From positions 102,141-166,140 of the forward strand of contig URGP01000001.1 of the NCBI GenBank assembly GCA_900547395.1: a DNA stretch of 64,000 bases, given 5' to 3'. The translations under genes and the position numbers were made by a program. This DNA comes from an uncultured Opitutales bacterium. GTDB lineage: Bacteria > Verrucomicrobiota > Verrucomicrobiia > Opitutales > Intestinicryptomonadaceae. Each line of letters begins with the position of its first letter. Position 1 is the stretch's first letter. The notes under the pieces are model-generated. The model searched no databases. It was given only the letters and a program-made list of their open reading frames with translations, and was not told the origin of the DNA. This document shows, piece after piece, positions 60,610-64,000 of the stretch.

Positions 60610-61446
60610 ATGAAACACATAAAAAGAACAATATCGTTAACCGCGCTTGCCGCAATGTCGTCGGGCACGCTTCTTGCAGGAGTAAACTGGTCGGGGCAAA
60701 ACATATCGAGAGAAAACTACCAATGGTATTCGTACGATTTCTCGCAGGCAACGCTAAACGACGCAACCGCGATTTATACGACCTTTAAATCAAACACCGA
60801 CTGGAGCGGCTCAACATTCCAAAGAGCCAATTTGCAGGGGGCGAATTTCGGCTACAGGTCGTCCGTTTCTGGAGCTGATTTTACTTCCGCCGACCTTAGA
60901 GGAGCGTCAAACTGGGCGCAAGACGGCGCAATTTTGAAAAATACCATCTTAACGGACGGCTCCGTTGCAAATTTTGAAATGGATTCGGCAGACGACATGT
61001 TTGTGGTTTACGACACAACTTCCGTAAACATAAACATATCTATGGGGAACCAAGGCTATTTTGTATCAAACGGCGCAAGTTTTGTTTTCAGGCTTTCGGA
61101 ATCCTCCTCGCAAGACGACAGTTTGGGATTCGGAGAAATATTCGGAAAAGAAGGAACATCGATAACTTTCGGGGAAAATTCAAACATCGTATTGGACTTC
61201 GGAGAAAACGACGCCGTTTTGGAAGATTATGCGCTGTTTTCAGACATAGAACTTGAAGGCTGCGAAAACGTAAAAATATCCGTCATCTCAAACGGAATTT
61301 CAAGCGGTACAAAATACGTCCTTTCTTCCGACGGCAAAATTTACGCTTCCGCCTCCATTCCGGAACCTTCGTCTTGCGCGGCTATGCTGGGAATCTTCGC
61401 CATTTCAATATGCGTTCTAAAAAACAGAAAAGGAGCGTCTTTATGA
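60610..61446 (+). CDS. Exported pentapeptide-repeat PEP-CTERM protein, first of pair
   Basis: A 278-residue protein. A signal peptide (MKHIKRTISLTALAAMSSGTLLAG) supports the ATG at 60610, which has an AAAGGA ribosome-binding site; longer upstream frames lack this. Residues about 25-110 are pentapeptide-like repeats (SGSTFQRANLQGANFG, SGADFTSADLRGASNW) that would form a right-handed quadrilateral beta-helix. A beta-rich domain follows and the end is a PEP-CTERM tag: IPEPSSCAAMLGIFAISICVLKNRK. Pentapeptide proteins are often scaffolds or mimic DNA. Its stop overlaps the next ATG (ATGA), so the two are translated together under the cobalamin riboswitch. Confidence 0.85.
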   Translation: MKHIKRTISLTALAAMSSGTLLAGVNWSGQNISRENYQWYSYDFSQATLNDATAIYTTFKSNTDWSGSTFQRANLQGANFGYRSSVSGADFTSADLRGASNWAQDGAILKNTILTDGSVANFEMDSADDMFVVYDTTSVNINISMGNQGYFVSNGASFVFRLSESSSQDDSLGFGEIFGKEGTSITFGENSNIVLDFGENDAVLEDYALFSDIELEGCENVKISVISNGISSGTKYVLSSDGKIYASASIPEPSSCAAMLGIFAISICVLKNRKGASL

Positions 61447-63152
61447 AAAAACTTGCCACTGCTTTTCTTTTTGCCCTCGCGCTCGCCCAAAGCGCGCCTG
61501 CAAAAGTGGACTATTATTTTTCGACTATAAATTCGGTAAATTTTGCAGATTCCGTTTGGGATTCGACAGATTTTACGATGTCAACATTTTCATTTGCCTC
61601 CGCAAAAAACATTGTGTTTTCCTCGGAAAACGCAAAGCGGGATTTCAGCGGATCGTCATTTATGTCCGCCAACCTTTCTGGCGCGGATTTTACGGGAGCA
61701 AATCTAACTGATGCGTATTTTTCAGACGCAAATCTCGGAGGAGCAATATTTGAAAATTCAATAATAAACGGAGCCTCGTTTTTTAAAACCCCGACATTTT
61801 CAAAAGAGCAACTATACTCTACCCAAACTTGGAAAACTGGAGATTTGAGCGGCATATCTTTCAGCTCGAACAACCTTTCAGGATGGGATTTTTCGGGGAA
61901 AACCCTTAAAGGGGCTTTCTTCACCTCCGCAAACCTTACAGGCGCGAATTTCACAAATTCCGATATTCGCGGCGCAAACCTCGATTCAGTGACAGCAAAA
62001 GGATTTACCCGCGGGCAGCTGGAGTCCACTGAAAGCTGGAAGTCAAAAAATTTGTCTAAGACAAACCTTTCAGGCAACAACATGAACTCTTGGGACTTCT
62101 CCAACGCGAACCTTGAAAACACCCAATTTAAAGGCTCAAGCCTTGCCGACGCAAACTTTGAAAACGCAAAAATAAAAGGCGCAAATTTTGCCTCCACAAC
62201 CGAAAAGGGATTTTCAAAAACGCAAATGGAATCTACCGAAAGCTGGAAGTCGGGCGAATTATACAATCTAAATTTGGACGGAAATTCAATGGACAGATGG
62301 AGCTTCGCCAATAAAAATCTGTATGGCTCAAGCTTTTCGAGCGGAACGATATCGAACGCGAACTTTGCAAATGCATCGCTTTCAAACGCAAAATTCGCTT
62401 CGGCAGACATCAGCGGGACTTCGTTTGAAAACGCGGAACTTAAAAACGCCTCCTTCAACTACTCAACCATAAAAAACACAAGCTTTAAAAACGCGCTCCT
62501 TCGCAATGTATCGTTTTCATCATCATACATCGAAAACGCGGATTTCAGTTTTGCGGATATGCGCGGAACTTGGGACATAAATCTCGACTCTTCAACACTT
62601 AGAAACACCATACTAAAAAACGGGGAAGTCAGCGGAGGATCCATACAAATGAATAGCGGCGACTTTCTGACAATACGCCCCCACTCCGTATATTCCGTGC
62701 ACATTTCAAATGACAGCGATATCGGAGGTGGAATGCTTCTTTTTAAAGACATTTCCCTAAGCGCAAAACATGCCGAAATAGTTTCAGACGGCGCTGAAAT
62801 AAACATTTCCGATGCATATATCGAAATATTCTTCGACGCAACTGAGACGTCGTTTATTGGCGAATATTCATTGATAAACGCCATAAACGGAGGCGCAATA
62901 AACAGCGAAAATTTCTCCGAAAGCCAAGTATCGCTCTTCTTGTCGAACGGAGATGCCTTTTCAGGCGATTGGGATATTGAGTTTTCCGAAAACGAACTAC
63001 TCTTAAAGGTGCTATCCGCAAGCCAAGAAGACATTGAAACGGCAATGTACCTTTATAGCGCCGCAAACAATGCAATTCCGGAGCCGTCAACCTGCGCCCT
63101 TATTTTGGGAGTTTTATCAATCGCATTGGCATTCCTGAAACGCTCAAAATAA
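61443..63152 (+). CDS. Exported pentapeptide-repeat PEP-CTERM protein, second of pair
   Basis: A 569-residue protein. The ATG at 61443 has an AAGGAG ribosome-binding site and yields a signal peptide (MKKLATAFLFALALAQSAPA). Residues about 60-420 are pentapeptide repeats (SANLSGADFTGANLTDAYF, SLADANFENAKIKGANF). Three modules of exactly 69 residues are superposed, marked by Trp at 130, 199 and 268 in the motif S-T-x-(T/S)-W-K and by W at 148, 217 and 286. A domain related to the middle of the first protein follows, then the PEP-CTERM tag IPEPSTCALILGVLSIALAFLKRSK. Surface location is expected; the role is unknown. Confidence 0.87.
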   Translation: MKKLATAFLFALALAQSAPAKVDYYFSTINSVNFADSVWDSTDFTMSTFSFASAKNIVFSSENAKRDFSGSSFMSANLSGADFTGANLTDAYFSDANLGGAIFENSIINGASFFKTPTFSKEQLYSTQTWKTGDLSGISFSSNNLSGWDFSGKTLKGAFFTSANLTGANFTNSDIRGANLDSVTAKGFTRGQLESTESWKSKNLSKTNLSGNNMNSWDFSNANLENTQFKGSSLADANFENAKIKGANFASTTEKGFSKTQMESTESWKSGELYNLNLDGNSMDRWSFANKNLYGSSFSSGTISNANFANASLSNAKFASADISGTSFENAELKNASFNYSTIKNTSFKNALLRNVSFSSSYIENADFSFADMRGTWDINLDSSTLRNTILKNGEVSGGSIQMNSGDFLTIRPHSVYSVHISNDSDIGGGMLLFKDISLSAKHAEIVSDGAEINISDAYIEIFFDATETSFIGEYSLINAINGGAINSENFSESQVSLFLSNGDAFSGDWDIEFSENELLLKVLSASQEDIETAMYLYSAANNAIPEPSTCALILGVLSIALAFLKRSK

Positions 63153-63159
63153 AATAAAG

Positions 63160-63197
63160 AAAGCCGCCTGAAACTTCCTTAAAAGCGGCTTTTTTGC
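63160..63197 (+). terminator. Terminator of the riboswitch operon
   Basis: AAAGCCGC (63160-63167) pairs with GCGGCTTT (63185-63192), followed by a T-run. Confidence 0.9.
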
Positions 63198-63393
63198 AAT
63201 GCGTAAAAGTTTTTGAAAATATCCGCAAACCAAACATAAAAAGACAAAATTTTGCATATAGACGAAAAAAATGCGCATAAAACTCCGGTAAATAGAAAAC
63301 AAAGGCAGTAAAAACATAAAAACAAACAAAAAAATATTGACCTTTTTAAGATAGAAAGTAGCGTATAAAACTTCTTTTATTTAAAAGATTTCA

Positions 63394-63480
63394 GGAGAGA
63401 TGACAGAGTGGTCGATTGTGCCTGACTCGAAATCAGGTGTGCGGGAAACCGTACCGAGGGTTCGAATCCCCCTCTCTCCG
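63394..63480 (+). tRNA. tRNA-Ser (CGA)
   Basis: Acceptor GGAGAGA (63394-63400) pairs with TCTCTCC (63473-63479), discriminator G at 63480. The anticodon loop is CTCGAAA with CGA at 63428-63430, and a long variable arm (63438-63452 region) is present as in class II tRNAs. CCA is not encoded. Confidence 0.95.
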
Positions 63481-63524
63481 CGTTTTGTTTTCGCGATTTT
63501 TGCGCGGTGTATCCCGTCATGAAT

Positions 63525-63602
63525 TTTGGGTCAACCCCAAAGATTGTGGAATAGGGATTTTTAGATGATTTGTTTGGGTCAACACCAAAGGTTGTGGAAT
63601 AG
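63525..63602. repeat. Tandem 30-bp repeats at the end of the insertion sequence
   Basis: 63525-63554 and 63573-63602 match at 28 of 30 bases, at a 48-base period. Each holds a small hairpin of the form TTTGGG...CCCAAA or nearly so, followed by TTGTGGAATAG. They lie just past the transposase stop and probably form the terminal region of the element. Confidence 0.75.
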
Positions 63603-63624
63603 CGTTTTTTTGGTAATAGGTTTT

Positions 63625-64000
63625 TCATAGTTTAACTCCGCATTCGACGAGTACTCTTAGTCTGTAATTTTCAAAGTTTCTGTATCCGTAGGCTCGGCGT
63701 TGGATTAGCTTCATCTTTCTATGGAACCCCTCCGTTATTCCGTTGTTCTTCGTATACCTCCACATCCTGATTATCGGCGAGAACCATTCGCTTATCGTCT
63801 CCGCCAATCGCTCAAACTCTATTGTCGCGTTGTATTTCATCTGTTTCATCATTTCTTTCAGCTCCCTTATGTTAACTTTACATTGTTTTGCCGTCTGGCT
63901 CTTCCTGTTCAACAACCCGCATAATCTCTCCTTAAACTCGTAGGCAAGTTTTATCGCCGGATTGTCCTCAAAAAACTTTTTAAGCCTCTGGCGCTCCTCG
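63625..64000 (-). CDS. ISL3-family transposase, C-terminal part
   Basis: The frame is open from the window edge at 64000 to a stop at 63625, giving about 124 residues. The end shows the C-terminal DDE signature of ISL3 transposases: MWRYTKNNGITEGFHRKMKLIQRRAYGYRNFENYRLRVLVECG (residues from about 63713 downwards), where the Glu of TEGFHRK is the last catalytic acid. Upstream residues (RLKKFFEDNPAIKLAYEFKERLC) are also family-like. An apparent TTG start inside is not real. The C-terminal Glu is present, so nothing shows the gene to be dead. Confidence 0.88.
   Translation of the reverse strand, partial: EERQRLKKFFEDNPAIKLAYEFKERLCGLLNRKSQTAKQCKVNIRELKEMMKQMKYNATIEFERLAETISEWFSPIIRMWRYTKNNGITEGFHRKMKLIQRRAYGYRNFENYRLRVLVECGVKL

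Larger units (their letters stand above)
63525..64000 (-). mobile_element. ISL3-family insertion sequence, 3' part, cut by window edge
   Basis: The element includes the C-terminal end of the transposase and, beyond its stop, a terminal region with two near-identical 30-bp units. It is inserted about 45 bases after tRNA-Ser. The other end lies outside the window, so target duplications cannot be checked. Confidence 0.75.

Noticed and set aside
61514..63034. Two long minus-strand open frames of 314 and 191 codons opposite the pentapeptide gene
   Set aside because: Repeat composition keeps the antisense frame free of stops. The plus-strand protein has signal peptide, repeats and sorting tag.
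63377..63628. Minus-strand open frame of 83 codons with a repeated YSTTFGVDP/YSTIFGVDP motif
   Set aside because: The repeat is the translated end of the insertion sequence and the rest is the antisense of tRNA-Ser; no ribosome-binding site is evident.

Overview
The window looks like a chromosomal segment of a Verrucomicrobiota bacterium, probably of the Opitutae type from a gut-like, glycan-rich habitat. This is inferred from three exported proteins with PEP-CTERM tails, GH97 and GH92 glycosidases, a hydrazine-synthase-alpha-like dihaem protein with a sugar-binding-type domain, FloA/NfeD, an HpnH homologue and a Gram-negative envelope gene (lptD). Many genes lack a clear Shine-Dalgarno sequence, and several sigma70-like promoters sit so close to the start codon that leaderless or near-leaderless transcripts are likely.

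Layout. 1-8.5 kb (minus strand): two small secreted proteins, a GH97 glycosidase, xylose isomerase and a 1171-residue dihaem propeller protein, divergent from an IclR regulator. 8.6-13.8 kb (plus): IclR, rsmA, an alpha/beta hydrolase, a DJ-1/PfpI protein, an O-antigen-ligase-like membrane protein and two overlapping crcB genes. 13.8-20.4 kb (minus): PfkB kinase, hemL, nadE, a TPR protein and glmM. 20.8-26.0 kb (plus): a tight run of six exported proteins, mostly unrecognised, AT-rich in part, with a 74-bp exact repeat between two paralogues. 26.2-29.8 kb: GH92 and a PEP-CTERM protein. 29.8-34.5 kb (minus): a small protein, scpA, lptD and an enoyl reductase. 34.5-46.1 kb: M3 peptidase, glgB, floA-nfeD, rpoZ, smpB, trmL, an AsmA-like protein and a phosphohexomutase.

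46.2-48.6 kb carries four phage genes in the order of Mu gp25-gp26-gp27-gp28 (DNA packaging), with no capsid, integrase or lysis genes beside them. A tail-fibre-like gene with a small partner stands alone at 53.5-56.0 kb. Between and around them are ordinary genes (DUF481 beta-barrel, hpnH, a DinG helicase, a dUTPase-like protein, tex, a DUF486 protein, mntP). This scattered, intact-looking arrangement could be prophage decay or a dispersed phage-derived particle system such as a gene transfer agent.

59.6-64 kb: initiator tRNA-fMet (with an A-U pair at 29:41), tRNA-Asp, a cluster of tiny hairpins between two terminators, then a cobalamin riboswitch whose leader ends in a long hairpin that buries the ribosome-binding site of a two-gene, translationally coupled operon. 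Both operon products are exported pentapeptide-repeat PEP-CTERM proteins. A B12 riboswitch in front of such genes is the most striking regulatory observation here. The window closes with tRNA-Ser(CGA) and the 3' part of an ISL3-family insertion sequence.

No CRISPR array, rRNA gene, replication origin or integrase was seen.
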